Below the pieces are notes generated by a model. That model was not told where the DNA came from. It made no database searches and saw only the letters and a program-made list of their open reading frames with translations. Shown here piece after piece: positions 12,301 to 27,526 of a stretch of DNA of 64,000 nucleotides. Each line of letters starts with the position of its first letter. Position 1 is the stretch's first letter. Made by a program: the position numbers and the translations under genes. Origin of the DNA: Priapulus caudatus (Eukaryota; Priapulida; Priapulimorpha; Priapulimorphida; Priapulidae); NCBI RefSeq assembly GCF_000485595.1, contig NW_014577073.1, positions 544,816 to 608,815 on the forward strand. The letters are read 5' to 3'.

Positions 12301-15300
12301 ATGTAAGGATTTCTTATTCTACCGTTATTTTATATTTTACAATGACCATTATACTAAGGATAGGATCGCATGCCCAGCATGGGACACCATCAATCACATA
12401 TCATCATTAAATCTTTCCACCTAACGAAAAGCCTTTTCATGATTGACCATCTTGACCAAACACTGTACAGAGTTTCCAGACCAGGAGATTCCGTGAGTTT
12501 CCTGACCCGCACTAGCTTGACTCCCGACACACTGTGCTAAGCACATGGTTTGCCTCTACTTCAACGACACTGTGAACCTACCAGCCTCCTCCTCCTCTCC
12601 CTCCTTCTCACCCCAGCCGTACCTTTCTTGGAGCTAAATTGGTTGATTTCTACTCAATCGTGAAGTTCAAACGTACTGCTTCTGGTCAAATCTGACAACG
12701 TCAGTCAGCTTTGAAAAAGCCTCCTGTTAGGACGCGAAACGTTAGCAGTACGTTTGAGCTTCACGGTTGAGTAGAAATCAACCAAGTTAGCTCTATTATC
12801 AACCAACCAAATGAACTTATTAAAGGATTTACGTACCTTTCTTGTCGAGTAGGAACTTTGCGCATCGCAGCACCTCTAGCGTGATGTTGAGCAGGTCGAC
12901 GATATCACCGATGACGTGGCACGCCGTCGCCTCGTGGTACATCGTGTGCAGCGTCGTGAACGCCTGAAAGTCACACGCGCGCGTGAGAAATCATGCTCAC
13001 ATGGTGGCATGGTCGAGTAGTAATAATGCCACATAATATGTAATACGCACACACATATAATATACCGATATAATATAATAATATGTGCATAATATATAAC
13101 GATATATAAGGGTGACGTATATCACTGAACAGTCCGAGTGTGCCATATAATATGTAATATATATAAATATATATAGAGAGATGGATAGATAAGGGTTATA
13201 CGTACATCACTGAACAGTCCGAGAGCGCCATGATACATTGCTACCATGCGATCTTCACTAGTCTTTAACAGGATGCGGTAGACACTGCAACGCAATCGCA
13301 CGATTATGAAATACTACACGCGACGGAAGATCATATCATAGCCACCGTCTCCAATGCCACATTTAATAGCTGACGTTGATTCTTTTTTCGTGCATTTGAA
13401 CCAATCGGCTTGCACGTTGCATATTCCGCCACTCTTACCGATGTATTACGTGTCGTATCACGATCCTGCGATCACACCGCGCCACACACATCGATACGCG
13501 TCGTATCGCAGCCCAAACATCGGACGGCAAAACTAGATCGTGCGGCCCGAATATCGTTTTCAGGATGACTAAAGTGGTTACGTTGACTACAGCCTACAGC
13601 TAGTACCTGATGAGCGTCGCCCAGCATGAGCGGCCGTCCAGCGACGCTGTGTACAGCTGTATCGTGTCCTGCTTGAACTTGTGGATCTCCTTCAGCTCCT
13701 GTTCGCTGCTGTCCGGGTAGCAAGTGACGAAGATCTGCATCAGCCTCATTAGCTCCTCGACGGCCTGTCGCGGTTAAAGTGATTACGTCACCATAAATAG
13801 TAATAGTAAACAAAATTATGTAAATTTTTTCACAAAATGTAAATGACTCTACTCCAACGTAACACTTAACATCTAACCCCAATGTTACAGACACTGCCAT
13901 AATGCTACCCTCCCACTATGCTAATGATAGTGACATTAACCTATTGTTACACACACAATAACTTAATTTTACACAAATACTATCTTAATATTACCCTCAC
14001 AGTATGCTAAATGTTATACTTACACTATGTCAATATTACCCTAATATTACCCTCACATTATGCTTATGTTACACTTACACAATGCCTATTTTGCCCTAAT
14101 ATTACTCTCACAGTATGCTAATGTTACGCTTACACTATGCCAATATTACCCTCACATTATGCTTATGTTACACTTACACAATGCCAATATTACCCTAATA
14201 TTACCCTCACATCATGCTTATTTTACGCTTACACAATGCCAATATTACCCTAATAATTATTACCCTCACATCATGCTTATTTTACGCTTACCCAATGCCA
14301 ATATTACCCTAATATTACCAGAACATTATCCTAATGTTACATCTACATGTTAATGTTACACCTACTGTCTTACACTACACCCCCCCCCCCACACACCAAC
14401 CTAATGGTACCCCAGCACTACATCGGCACTACCTGCGCCGCGCGGTTCGTCGCGACTCACGTTTGCGTATCGCGTCGCGTAGGGGCTGATGTTCTTGAAC
14501 GCCCACTGCATGTTCTGGTGCGTGGCGAGGTAGTGCGTGAACGAGCGCGACTGCTCGCAGAAGAGCCGCAGCAGGCCGTAGTAGGCCGGCAGCATGACGC
14601 GGTTGAACAGCACTACGTCCTGGTCCTCGTGGTCGGCCCTGTGGGGGGGGAGAGAGAGCAAACGCGCGGGGGCGACGCCGCCGTTAGTTCACCGAGAATC
14701 GTGCGCACCGTGGAAGTCTGTGCAGAAGGTAATATTACCCTCACATTATGCTTATGTTACACTTACACAATGCCTATTTTGCCCTAATATTACTCTCACA
14801 GTATGCTAATGTTACGCTTACACTATGCCAATATTACCCTCACATTATGCTTATGTTACACTTACACAATGCCNNNNNNNNNNNNNNNNNNNNNNNNNGT
14901 CTCATAATCCAATATCGTGATCGTGAAATTGTTCGATTTATGGTTCTCTAATCTTTTCACACAATAGCAACGAATTTTGTTCTGTATGCTGGATGATTGT
15001 GTATTTTGGGCATTGCGCTCAGAATGCTGTTATAATGGTCAGCAATTCTACATCAGATCATGATTTCCAGTCTACGATAAAACAAATTTCCAATCTTCGT
15101 GGCTCTCTCTTGTCCGCAGTTTCATGGCCACACAGTATAACGCCCGCTCTTGCGTAGTGCAGATTACAATATATTAATATTATTGACAAAAATGCCTTTT
15201 TTTTGTATGAATGCTGAACATCAGACTGCGTCTCTTCAGCACTCCAAGCAGAATCCAAAGCCCTGCTTTACTAGCATTAGATGCAAGAGAGTGTTCTTCC

Positions 15301-18300
15301 GCCCTCCTTTACACCATCCTGCAGGCTATCGACCCTGCTAGAGAACACGCGCGCTAACACACATGCGAACCAACAAACACTACATTGGCGAGCACGAGCG
15401 TACGGGGTATGGTTCGCACGTCCACTTACGCCCACACAGTGTGTTCGCCAGCTTGCCTCAGCTCGGTGACGCATGCTGGCGCGTGCCGGATTCTCTCCTG
15501 CAGGCATCAGCGCAGCTTCGTGATGCACTTCCACCAGGTTCTTGGTTGTTCTGCGCCTCAGTCAGCACCTGCCGGACACCTGTCGACAAGGTAAATGTAG
15601 GTAAGACAAGAGTAGCGAGTAGAATAGACGGTAAGCATTGACAGGTGTGTAGGTAAGACAGAGCCCACACCTAGATAGAGGCAAGCCATTGACAGGTGTG
15701 TAGTAAGACAGAACACCAGCCTAGGAAGAGGTAAGCATTGCAGGTGTGTAGGTAAGACAGAGCACCACACTAGATAGATGTACAGCATTCCTAGCGTGTT
15801 GTAGTAAGGAAAGAAACCACATCAAGTTAGAGCAAGGCATTGAACGAGTATAGAAGGCCAGAGCTCTGCAATGCAGTAACTAGTCCAAAGCAGTGAGCCA
15901 TACAATACCTCATCACATTATTGAGTTCGTATTTTTCCTATGAAATTCCTAAGCTTCTTATTCAAGGTCAGAAGCTTAATATACAAGAGGTCCTACTAAT
16001 TTAACCTAATGCCTATCGCAATACAGCGCCCTTAACACTAAACTGAGCATTCAGCTAGTCACACACATGCATGCTGCCTTAAGGTTTTAATTTCTGGATG
16101 TTTCGGTCAAGAGGACGACAAACTAGTCAGGATACAACAAAGAGAAATTGCTTTAAGAAACTAGATCGGCGCTAGAACTGTCACTGCGCGCCATGCTGTC
16201 TGTAAGGCAGAGCGATGCCAACATACCTTTGGGAAGAAGCGTGCCAGAAGAACTGGTAATGACAGGAGTTGATGAAGCGATGGACGTTCATCTGTCAGCA
16301 CGGCGTCGATGTAGTCGATGAGGTAGGTGGAGCACTAGACGATCTCGAGTGCTTTTCTTTCGATTTGCTAGTAATTTTAGAGACACAGGTATAGCACTTT
16401 TTTTCTTAGCATTTAAAAGCCAAATTAACTAAAAAAATCACCTATAATTGATAAAACAAATGATAGTTCCGGCTAATTATTTATGCACACTATAAGATTT
16501 TAGTACTACTACTATTAAACACAAATACCAAAACATTCCATTGGCAATTTATTAAACATTAAGTAACTATACATTTGCAATCGTCCACACCTAACTACGC
16601 GAGTACTCATAATAGGAAAACATCAACATGCTAACTATACAAACTGACTGTTACACTAAAACCTCCGTTATATAGCATTGCTTATATTAAACCTCTGTAA
16701 AATCTCAAGCGACAGCAATAATGATGATGGCATTAAAACATTCACGCTCTGAATGATAACGTCGACCAGAGCTTTAGCAAAAGCAACGGAAATTGGAGAG
16801 GCGACGCCTTCCACGGCCCCATACACCTAATGAAAGGGAAGATATAGAGCTCAGAAAAACATCCTAACGTAATAAACGATAAACATACTCTACCTATATT
16901 AGCATAGCGAGTTCATGATAGCTTAGTATGTGGTAGCACCAGCTAGTCATGATTACACATGCTCGCTCTGCTCGTCATTACGTCGTGCTCACGCATCACA
17001 GCCACACAAGACTGACAACGTTGCAAAACCTCAGACGCGCCACCAAAACGCCCGGCAAGAAAAGTTAGGTCAACATACTCGAATCGCGCGACAAACAACA
17101 ACACAAACTCCCCACCCTACAAACGAACAACACTACCCGCATACGAAATCTGCCGCGACATGAATTTTTCACGGCGTTCGTACATCTCTGGCACATCGTC
17201 GCATGGTGATGAAGCACACGCGCGCGGGCGCGCCCCATTCAACTCACGTTCAGGTTGATTGATGTCTTTTCGTGCATGATGCGCTGCGTTGACGCCATGC
17301 GACACACGGAGGTCGATGTACTTGTGGTAGGGACAGAAGAAGTCAGCCAACGCGCTGAATGCGTACGGCCTCGTCTTCCCCCCGTTAGCATCGCTACCAC
17401 GCCGGCGCATCCGGAACGCAGCAGTGCGCGATAGCAGGCCGGCCCACGCCGCCCAACGCATAACAAGTGACGTGCATCAGTCGGTACAACGCAGTGCCAG
17501 CCTTCGTTATTCCATCTCAACTTTGATAAGCTGGCCGGGTATATCAGATATAACTATATATATCTCGCAAGAGGTGGTGGGTAATGGGGGCCGGGGCTTC
17601 CTCGAAAGCTGCTATCATAACAGGTTTGATGAAAACATTGGCCTAAGACACGGTGAGCTTCTTTCGGAAGCGCAAACTTACAACCAGAGAGCGAAGAAGA
17701 GAGAGCGCAAACAATTGCGCAATTCTCTTCTCCAGAACAGTTGCCATTCTGTTAGCAGTTCTGGCAGAAACCCGCTCACCTCTGGCAGCAAGTCTGGCAG
17801 AATGCCAGTCACTCTGCCAGGCAAGTCTGCGAATGGGTGTCAACTCTACTGGCAAAGCTCTGCGAGAATCGCCATCACGTCTACAGGCAGTCTGGAGAAT
17901 GCCGCCTCCCCCCTACCCGCGGAAGTCTGGCAGAATACCTGTCACTCCCCTGCAGGCAAGTTCCTGGCAGAAATGCGTCACTCCTCCTGGCAGTCGCCAG
18001 AGGAGCCATGCGCATTCTCCTCGCGCCGTAAGTCATCGTCATCGCGGCGCGTGGATGCCATACGCTTACTCGACCTCCCCGGTCTGGACGTGCAAGAACA
18101 TCTGCCAGCATCGGGTCGCTGCGGACGGAGATGTTGCTGCGGCCGAATGCCGTTGTTCGGCGCGTCCGCCCTGCCTGGCCGCCACGTCACGCCCGCCCCG
18201 TTGCCACTGGCAACGCTCAACTGCGGAGACGTCGTGATCATCTAGTTGCTCCCCGGTGAGAAAATTCCTACAACAGAACTTGACACTCACGACGCGTTCG

Positions 18301-21300
18301 CGCTAACAACGAACAACAACAAAGTGGTGCCTGAACAAGCGCCGAGATGCTACGTGCCCAATTGCGCCCACTGGCTATGGCTAATTAACACTTACTAACA
18401 GTATAATATATAGCTATGTTATACAACTTAATAGTTTTTGTATGTCGTCACTGCTACAACTACAGCACCTCGCCAGCACCTATGCCACCATTTATACAGA
18501 TGGAGTTCTGTCGCCTCAACCTGGCACGCAGTGATGAGCTCGTCGAACGCCACGCCAGCGTACTGCAGCTAGTATCTCCGAGTCCTGTGAGACACTCACT
18601 CCCGAGACCATCACTACACTGTGGGCACTATTTCTATGACCAGACGTGCTCCTGTGCATTGGGCATGTCGTGTGATGCTCGGCTCGACTGCACCTCACAG
18701 CGGCAGTTGTTGTCTGGAGACTGCTGTGAGCATGAAGCGATGATGGGCAGCCAGCGCGCTGGATGCTCTTCGTTGGGATAGAGCAGCGCAGCATCTCACG
18801 GAGAACGTACTGTAAGAGATTGTAAGATGATGCCACCGCTGCAGCTAGTCGGGTCACGAACGGTAAAAGCTAGTGTATGCTACAGAGTATATATTGCCTA
18901 ATGTGCAACATATGCACTCAGAATGCCAGACTACCATACACTTACACGCCGACACACATTTACTACACGTTACGTATACGTCTTGTATGTTGCGTGCGTG
19001 CGTGCCGCATATAATGTAGCAGTGTCTATGCTACACGTTGAGAGTATTTAGCCTATATCTATGTGTGCCTAATTACATATTTGCAGACAAGTACGATAGC
19101 TACACAAAAATAGACATCGCGCTTAGTCTCAATTCAGTTGACAGTGATAGTCCCTTTCATCCCGAACTTTTAATTAACCAGCTTGAGCCACGTTATCGTC
19201 AAACGACTACATAAGTGTCAGCGTGCGTAGTTACGTGGCTGTACTAAACTCAGCTGCGGCGTGACACGTACGAGCGAACCTGGCGGATTTCTGCCGTGCG
19301 GCGTACATAGGAGTGAGCAGGCTAGAGGAGCTTTGGCGTCCAAAACTCCATGCGATCCTTCCAGGGAGTAAACAGCTTGCTCAACCTCGGGCCTAGGCGA
19401 AAGCAGAAGACGTCGCGGGGTAAATTTTAAAGGAAATCATTTGTGTTATTTCCCGAGGCCGACGTTAGACGGACAAGCAATTAGTAGTGGCTTAGAATTA
19501 CGTTATTAAGGTATCATTGTTTGGATAAACAAGGGGTAAGTTATAGTCAACATATAATAACACAAGCCATTGTATGTTAGAGACTCGCACAAGACATGAA
19601 AGAGATAACAAGCAGATTGATGGATGAGCAGCACAGAAAGAATTAAGGATTCTTATTCGTAGACCGTGTTATTTTAATAATTTACAATGAGCCATGTATA
19701 GCTAAGGATATATTGCATGCTCAGCACGCGAACATCAATACACATATCACATATTAATCTTTCCAACCTAACAGAAAGCCTCTTATGATATGAACATCTT
19801 GACCAAACACTGTACAGCAGTTTCCAGACCAGGAGAATTCGCGTGAGTTTCCTGACCGCCAGCTAGCTTCACTCCCGAAAACACTTGCTAAGCACATGGT
19901 TTGCCTCTACATGCGAATGAGCACTGCCGCAACCTCCCAGCTTCGCTGCCTCCTCTCCCTCACTTCTCACCCACAGCCCGTACCTTTTCTTGGAGTAAAT
20001 TGCCGTTGATTTTATTCAATCGTGAAGCTTCAACTACTCGCTTCTGCCGTCAAAGTCTGACAAACCGTCAAAGTCAGCTTCGAAAAGCTCCTGTTTGACG
20101 GTGAACGTTAGCAGCACGTTTGACCTTCAGAGGTTGAGTAGAAATCAACCAAGTTAGCTTGCTAACTTATCAACCACCAAATGAACTTATAAGGATTTAC
20201 GTGACTTTTCTTGTCGACGGTAGGAAAGTTTGCGCCATCGCCCAGCACACTCTAGCGTCGAATGTTGAGCACGTCAACGATATGGCACTGATGACGTGCA
20301 CGCCGTCGCTCGGGTACATCGTGTGCACGTCGCTGAACGCGCAAAGTCACACGCGCGCAGTGATGAGATCATGCTCACATGGTGGCATTGTGAGTAGTAT
20401 AATCGCCACATAATATGTATACGCACACACATATAATAATACTGTATCAATATAATAATATGGCATAATATATAACGATATATAAGGGTGACGCATATCA
20501 CTGAACAGTCCGAGTGTGCCATATATAATATGTAATATATAAAATATATATAGAGAGATGGATAGATAAGGGTTATACGTACATCACTGAACAGTCGATG
20601 ATGCTGCCATGATACATTGCTACCAATGCGATCTTCACTAGCTCTTTAACAGGATGCCGGTAGTACACTGCAGACGCAATGCGCACGGATCTATGAAATA
20701 CTACACCGCGACGGAAGTATACATATTCAAGCCCCGTTCTCAATGCCCACATTTAATAGCTGATAGTTCATTCTTTTGTTCTGCATTTGACCAATCGCTT
20801 GCGCGTTGCATATTCCGCCCGTCTTACGCGATGTCATTACGTGGTGGTATCAGATCCTACGATCACACCCCGCGCCAACACCACATCGCACTACGAGCAT
20901 CGATATCAGCAGCCAACATGACGACGGCAAAAATCTAGATCGTGCGTCGCCTGATATGCTTTTTCAGGATGACTAAAGTGCTTACCGTTGACTACAGCCG
21001 TAGACCCTAGAGCGTCGGCCCAGCCACTGCAGCGGCCCTTCAGCGACGCTGTGTACAGCTCGTACCTCGTGTCCTGCTTGAACTGTGAGTCATCTTCAGG
21101 GCCTTCCTGTTCGCCTCGTACTGCTGTGCCCGGCGCGTAGCACCCACGTGCATCCGAGATCTCATCACGCCCTCATTAGCTCCTCGACGTTGGCGCCTGG
21201 TCCGGCTTCAGTGATACGCAACCATAAATGGCTAATCAGTTAAACAAAAGTTTGTACAATTTTTTTCACATCAAATGTTAAATGGACCTCTACTCCAACG

Positions 21301-24300
21301 ATACACTTTAACACTAATCGCCTCCATATGCTTACAGACCAGCTCCGCTATAATCACTGCTCACCCCACTCCCTATGCCTAATTTTGATACGTGACATTA
21401 ACCGTATTGTTACACCACACAATCAACTTAATCTTACATCAACAATACTATCTTAATATTACCCTCACAGTATGCTAAATGTTATAGCTTACACTATGTC
21501 AATATTAACCTAAGATTATTCCCTCACATTATGCTTATGTCTACACTTACAAATGCGTATTTTGCCCTATATTACACTCTCACGACATATGCTAATGCTT
21601 ACGCTTTCCACTATGCGCATATTCCCTCACATTATGCTATGTTTACACTACACAATGGCCATATTACCCTAATATTACGCTCACATCATGCTTATTTTTA
21701 CGCTTACCAATGCCAATATTAACCTAATAATTATTACCCTCACATCATGCTTATTTTACGCTTACCACAATGCAATATTACCCTAATATTACCAGAACAT
21801 TATCCTAATGTTACATCTACATGTTAATGTTTACACCTACTGTCTTAACACTACACCCCCCCCACACCGCAACCTAATGTTCCCACGCCCTACATCGGCA
21901 CTACCTGCGCCGCGCGGTCGTGCGCGACTCACGTTTGCGTATGCGGTCGCGTAGGGGCTGATGTTCTTGAACGCCCACTGCATGTTCTGGTGCGTGGCGA
22001 GGTAGTGCAGTGAACGAGCGCGACTGCTCACGAGAAAGCGCGCAGCAGGCCGTAGTAGGCCGGCAGCATGACGCGGTTGAACAGCAGCTAGTGCGCACAT
22101 CCTGGTCCTCGTGGTCGGCCCTGGGGGGGAGAGAGAGCAAACGCGCGGGGGCGACGCCGCCGTTAGTTCACCGAGAATCGTGCGCACCGTGGAAGTCTGT
22201 GCAGAAGGGTCACTTAACACGTTCCCCGCGGATCCACGAGTCAGCTCATGGCCAAAAAAATAAAGTTCTCCTATAGATGGCAGGGGCTGTACGCTTAGAA
22301 ATTCAACAGGGTCAGTCTATACACCCCAGTCGTAGATGACATGATTTATACAATGCTTTACTGTTGTTTGGAACGTTATTTTGGGAGTTTTTGGGACTGA
22401 GGTAATGTTTTTGGTTCACCACGCCAAAGGGCGTTTGTTGTGAGAATGGCAAGTTCGTCGTTCAATGACCGCTGAAGAAGTTGCAGAGTTATGCGCTGAT
22501 TCTGACAGTGATATGCCTGTTTTGATGTCTGAGAGTAAGTTTATATCTATATTATACTAGCCACTAATTATAAATAATTTTATAGCTAGTTAAACCTGCC
22601 AAAAACATTTTGTGTAATAAGTGACTAAGTGGGGAAAACGCGAAAATCTCAGCACAGGGCGGTAGGTGCATTGTTAACCAGGCAGCGTTGAACGTGTTAA
22701 GGGAAAATGACAAGCATGTACTTTTTTGGCAGGTGCGCATTCTATTGAGGATTTACCGATTCGATTTTGATGACGTTAAGACTGCCACTCGAGGAACATG
22801 CTAAAAGTGTCCGTTATAAGCAGGTGCCTATATAGTTAACTGCTAACACAGGTGTACTACAAGATTACAAAAAATAAGAGTATGAGTGTAGAACATTTAT
22901 GGAAAGCTTTACTAACGTGTTAAATCAATGTATATTTGTCGATGGCAGGTTTTAGGCGGACATACTAGTGGGGAGAACTAGCTTAATAGTGGTTTTTAAA
23001 CTGGGGCCGAGTGAAGACAGCAAAATGGCTTAAAAACAGCTTGTAATATTGTCATGATTCTTTTGATTTTTTTTTTACATGTACTCGTTTTCTAGGGATT
23101 TGTCCTCGTGGGAGAGGTATGCTACGCAAACACCTTCCTAGGAAACATGCAAAAAAAAAACTTAAATAAATGCACTAATGCATCTTAAATGCACCCATGA
23201 CCTTCCGTACATATTGTCAACGAATATTCTTTCGCAACATTAAAAAACCTCGGTAATTTTGCGCCACACTCGACCACGCGTCATGCTACGAACGGGATCA
23301 CTGCTCTGCAACCGCACACACCGATGAAAAGTAAGTCGGCTGTGACTGAAGGCTTACAGTATGTAGTTGAAGGCAATGTTCTTGGCAATGCGAGGGTCCT
23401 CGGTTATTAGCCGCACATTCTCTGGACGATCGAGGCAGGCTTGGTACCAGAATATTAACAAGGCCTGAAAGGAAAAAGCCCCATGATACATCGAAATAAA
23501 GTTGACATTAAATGAGATAAAATAATTAAATAATTAAATAAAACGATGAATTGGACATGTGGGAAACCCTGTGGGTAGCTCTATCCTTAAAGTTTTAAAC
23601 CATTGGTCAGGGATCGTGTTTAACCTGTCCAGAAAAGCAATCTATGCGCAGCCCAATAGAACAGACCTTCCAAAAGTTACCGACATGACTAGAAAATAAA
23701 TAAATGTTTAAAAAAAAGACGATAAAAAATTAGTGTCTGAAATCAGTTATGGTGAAACTGTGATTCACAATGAGCACAGGTAATACCATACTGTTGCCAC
23801 ACAGTGCTTCCCCCACCCCCACCCACCGACGTACCTGCTTGTTGTGGTTAACAGCAATCGGCGGCTCAGACAGCTTAGGCTGGAATATCTGCCAAAGCTC
23901 CATCACATAATGGCCAAACTAAAACGCAGAAACAGAACAACAAGGATAGACGATATAAACTGCAACGAATTGCGCAAGATGACATTACATGAGATTGCCT
24001 GTGGAAAAGTTGCGCATTTATGACGTACGTTTTTTGCTACACGTAGATTTTTTTCTGCCTGGCGACAACTACAGAACAGACCCTGGTACCTGACACGAGG
24101 CAAAAACTGCATTGTACAATATCCCTCATGCATTTGCTGATGCCTGCACAAATGAAGTCCCATGAAAACGGAAACGTAAGCTCTGGCGTACAAGCTACTG
24201 TAACAATAGATGCGGGCGAGTAACAACATCTATATGAGCGAAATGAATAGTTGCATGCGGTCTATTCAATGGCAACACTATCACCCATTGATGTAAAAAT

Positions 24301-27300
24301 CTATTATATTCCATAAACATCTATTCATTCAGGGTGCACTATATATGGCTGCCTGTAGTGTTACATTACAAACCATTGCACTGCGATACATTAGCAAAAC
24401 AAGCGGAGAAAGTAGGGACTGGAAAGAATAAAGCATTATATGGCTGCCTGTATTCCAAATGGCAAATGTTACTGTGGTTTTATGATACAAGCTATTGTAG
24501 CGAGAAATGTAAAAAGGCCAGTAACATTATCTGTTTTCAAATTAAAGTATGATGATTATCGTTGCAACATATTCACCTCAGGTAATTGTCAGAAATGATA
24601 GGAATCCTGCAAGTTCATGAATAAAACGTACGCAACATGAAATTTTGTAGCGTGAACCCTATTCTCCTCTCAAGTTCCCTTAGAAATATGCAGAATTAAT
24701 TCTTAGTTTTCTATAGCTTATGTAATGTCAAAAACTAGCACACCATAGATAAAGCTGGGTTTACACTACCGACTTCACACAGTCAAATTGATTAATTGTA
24801 CTAGTTTTAGTGTTGTACAATCGACAATCGGCAGTGTAAACGTAAAAGTCGCGCGACAAACTGGCTGGGAGGTGGGGGGTTGGGAGATTAGAACATGTTC
24901 TATTTTCCCAACTCGGTATTGCTGAACTGTATAGGTTTTTGCCATATGGGCCACTCATAGAACAGCAATCAGGTGTGTCCCTCCACCTAGGGAGAGAGCA
25001 AGTTTTTGCTATCGGCGCCACGCTGGCAGCATGGAATACATGCAAAAAGTGCATCCGTGTCACCTCGTTCGTGCGCACACTACGCGCCAAATTTTGAAAC
25101 GTTTGCTGCCTCGCGGTCAGTAATGTAAGAGCTTTGAACATATATAGAGAGGATGGTAGAAAGAAGAAAAACGCCAAGTTGCCTGCATAAAGTCGATAGT
25201 GTAAATCCAGCTTAACCGACTGTAGTGTAACTACAGAGTGCCAAGTTGGTGTGACGCTATAACGTACCATTAGTTTTTCAGCTCTTGATACAAGGCAATA
25301 GGTCATCACAGCAAAATATGACATCAGCTTCATTGTACCATGCTGGGTAGCATCTTGAAAACAATTAGAAATAATCTTGAATTAGAATTATTAGTTTCCA
25401 ACTTGTTTTTTGGTCTATGATTTCCATTTTCCTACGATGCGTTATCAATCCCCTACCGGCTATCAAAATTGTAAGATTTTGTAGCACACAATAACACAAT
25501 GTACAAGTTTTTCATATAACACTATTTTGGGGAGATCTCTACCTTTGAAGTTGATGATATAATATTGATTCAGGATATAGAATATCATTATTAATTACGA
25601 GTTCACTGTAGGTGTATATTAGGTGAGAAGATCTGTTTGGCCACTTATGATTTGGATTTTGCAAACATCCCCACATGTCCCTTTGTCCCCACCTGTTGTC
25701 ATATCCTGCTACCCTACCCCAGTGTATGATATTTCTATGGGATTAAAGTCTCTGCAAACAGTCATACACTACAACCAGATGTCAGAAAGGCTACAAGGAC
25801 AGTTACCTGCATATATCCTAGCCTTACTCAGTAAGCTCAGCAAGTACATGTAGATCTGATGAAGAACCATGGTCGACTCCTGACTCATCTACACAACCAG
25901 ACGAAAAAAAACCATTAACCCCAATAAGTAAATAACGATTAAACGTTAATCGCATCATTCCAGCTCAAGTTGAACTCCGATCTAATGTCACCTGCAACAC
26001 ACGTGCTCGCACTTTACCCAGGTTTTTTTTGCAGAAAATCTTCGCGCAGAGTAGCAAAGAAATATAGGCTGGCCAACGACAGAACTACAGTCGTTCATAC
26101 ACTTTGTCAATACTGCTCCTAGAGCTTGCTAAACTTTCATCAAGATGCAACCACGCTTCCAACGAATTTAAACAGCAACACTGTCACTTTCAAGCCGCAA
26201 TAGTACTACCAGCTCAACCTGTAAGTAACGCACCCGTGATTTGCACAAAGCTTTACCCCGTCACTCATATCAACACAGCGTATCGATGTAAGCGAGAAAG
26301 TTAAAGTCATAAGTGACCTGTTTGGCATCGACTGCCATTGCCATGGAATCGCGATACTCACGCTCATGCCCTTCTGGGGGCTGACCAGAGTTCTCACGGC
26401 TCTGAAGTTCTGTCTGAACTGGTTGCAGGGGACGAGGCAGACCAGCAGGTAGGCGGCGGCTGCGGCGCAAAAAACCAAGTCTCGTTAAACTTCATTAACG
26501 TCACTAACGACATCCCGCAAGAGACACAGCGATGACAAATGTTAAAAAGAAGAGTAGACGCGAGTTCGTAAGATATGCGAGATGTATAAACAAACAATGC
26601 CACACACTAGTACCACAGTGACAACGTGCAACATGCTAATAAATTGGCAATGCGACGCGCAGACAAAAAAGGCCGAATTGTGAAGTTACATCACGCCACG
26701 ACGAAGGCACACCATGTCGCGTTGACACCATGGCACGTTACAACACATCGCTAATCACAGTCATGGGTCGTCATGATACGCCGCGCGTCGCGGCAACCAG
26801 ATGGCGTGTGCAACATCCCCACGTGCAGCGTTGCGTGACGCCGCGCATTTGCACAGACGGAGTTGACCGTCGACCGTCGCTGCGGCTACCGTCAGCAGCG
26901 CCACCTACCCATGTGCACGCGCTGGTTCGGGTTGGCGATGAGGAATCGCTCGACCCACGTGTCCATGTTCTGCAGCACCCAGCTGTGCGCGATCTTGTTA
27001 CGTGGGACCTGAACGGCGAGCCAGTCGAGGCACTGCTGCGGACAGTACTCCACCACCTGCTCCCAGCCGGGCAACAATGGGCAACGATGAGCAACAATGA
27101 GCAACAATGAGCAACAACGAGCAACGATGAGCAACAATGGGCAACAATGGGCAACAACGGGCAACGATGAGCAACAATGAGCAACAATGAGCAACAACGG
27201 GAGGCAGACGATTGCCACGCGAGGGCAGATATGAAATGCAATAAAAAATATACATGTTAATAGGTAGACGATCGCCGTGCAAGTGCAAATATGAAATATA

Positions 27301-27462
27301 ATAAAAATATAAATATACGTGTGTGTGTGTGTGTGAGAGAGAGAGAGTGAGTGTGAGTGTGAGTGTGAGTGTGTTTGAATGAATATATTCAAAAATATTA
27401 CATCTATATTTCACTTCTTGTAGAATTACGAGTACACCAGTAGCACCTATTTTGGAGAGACA

Positions 27463-27526
<64 letters not shown>

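Noticed and set aside
14899-22200. A second USP34-like gene or processed paralogue
   Set aside because: Introns, repeats and exons are all copied in order with random indels beside a 25-N gap; no frame conservation. Assembly error is simpler.
24334-24552. 72-codon plus-strand ORF with Cys residues
   Set aside because: Intronic, no recognisable family, partly made of a short internal duplication (tatatggctgcctgta).
24761-25333. 190-codon minus-strand ORF
   Set aside because: It covers the Harbinger-like element plus exon e38; only the e38 part is conserved.
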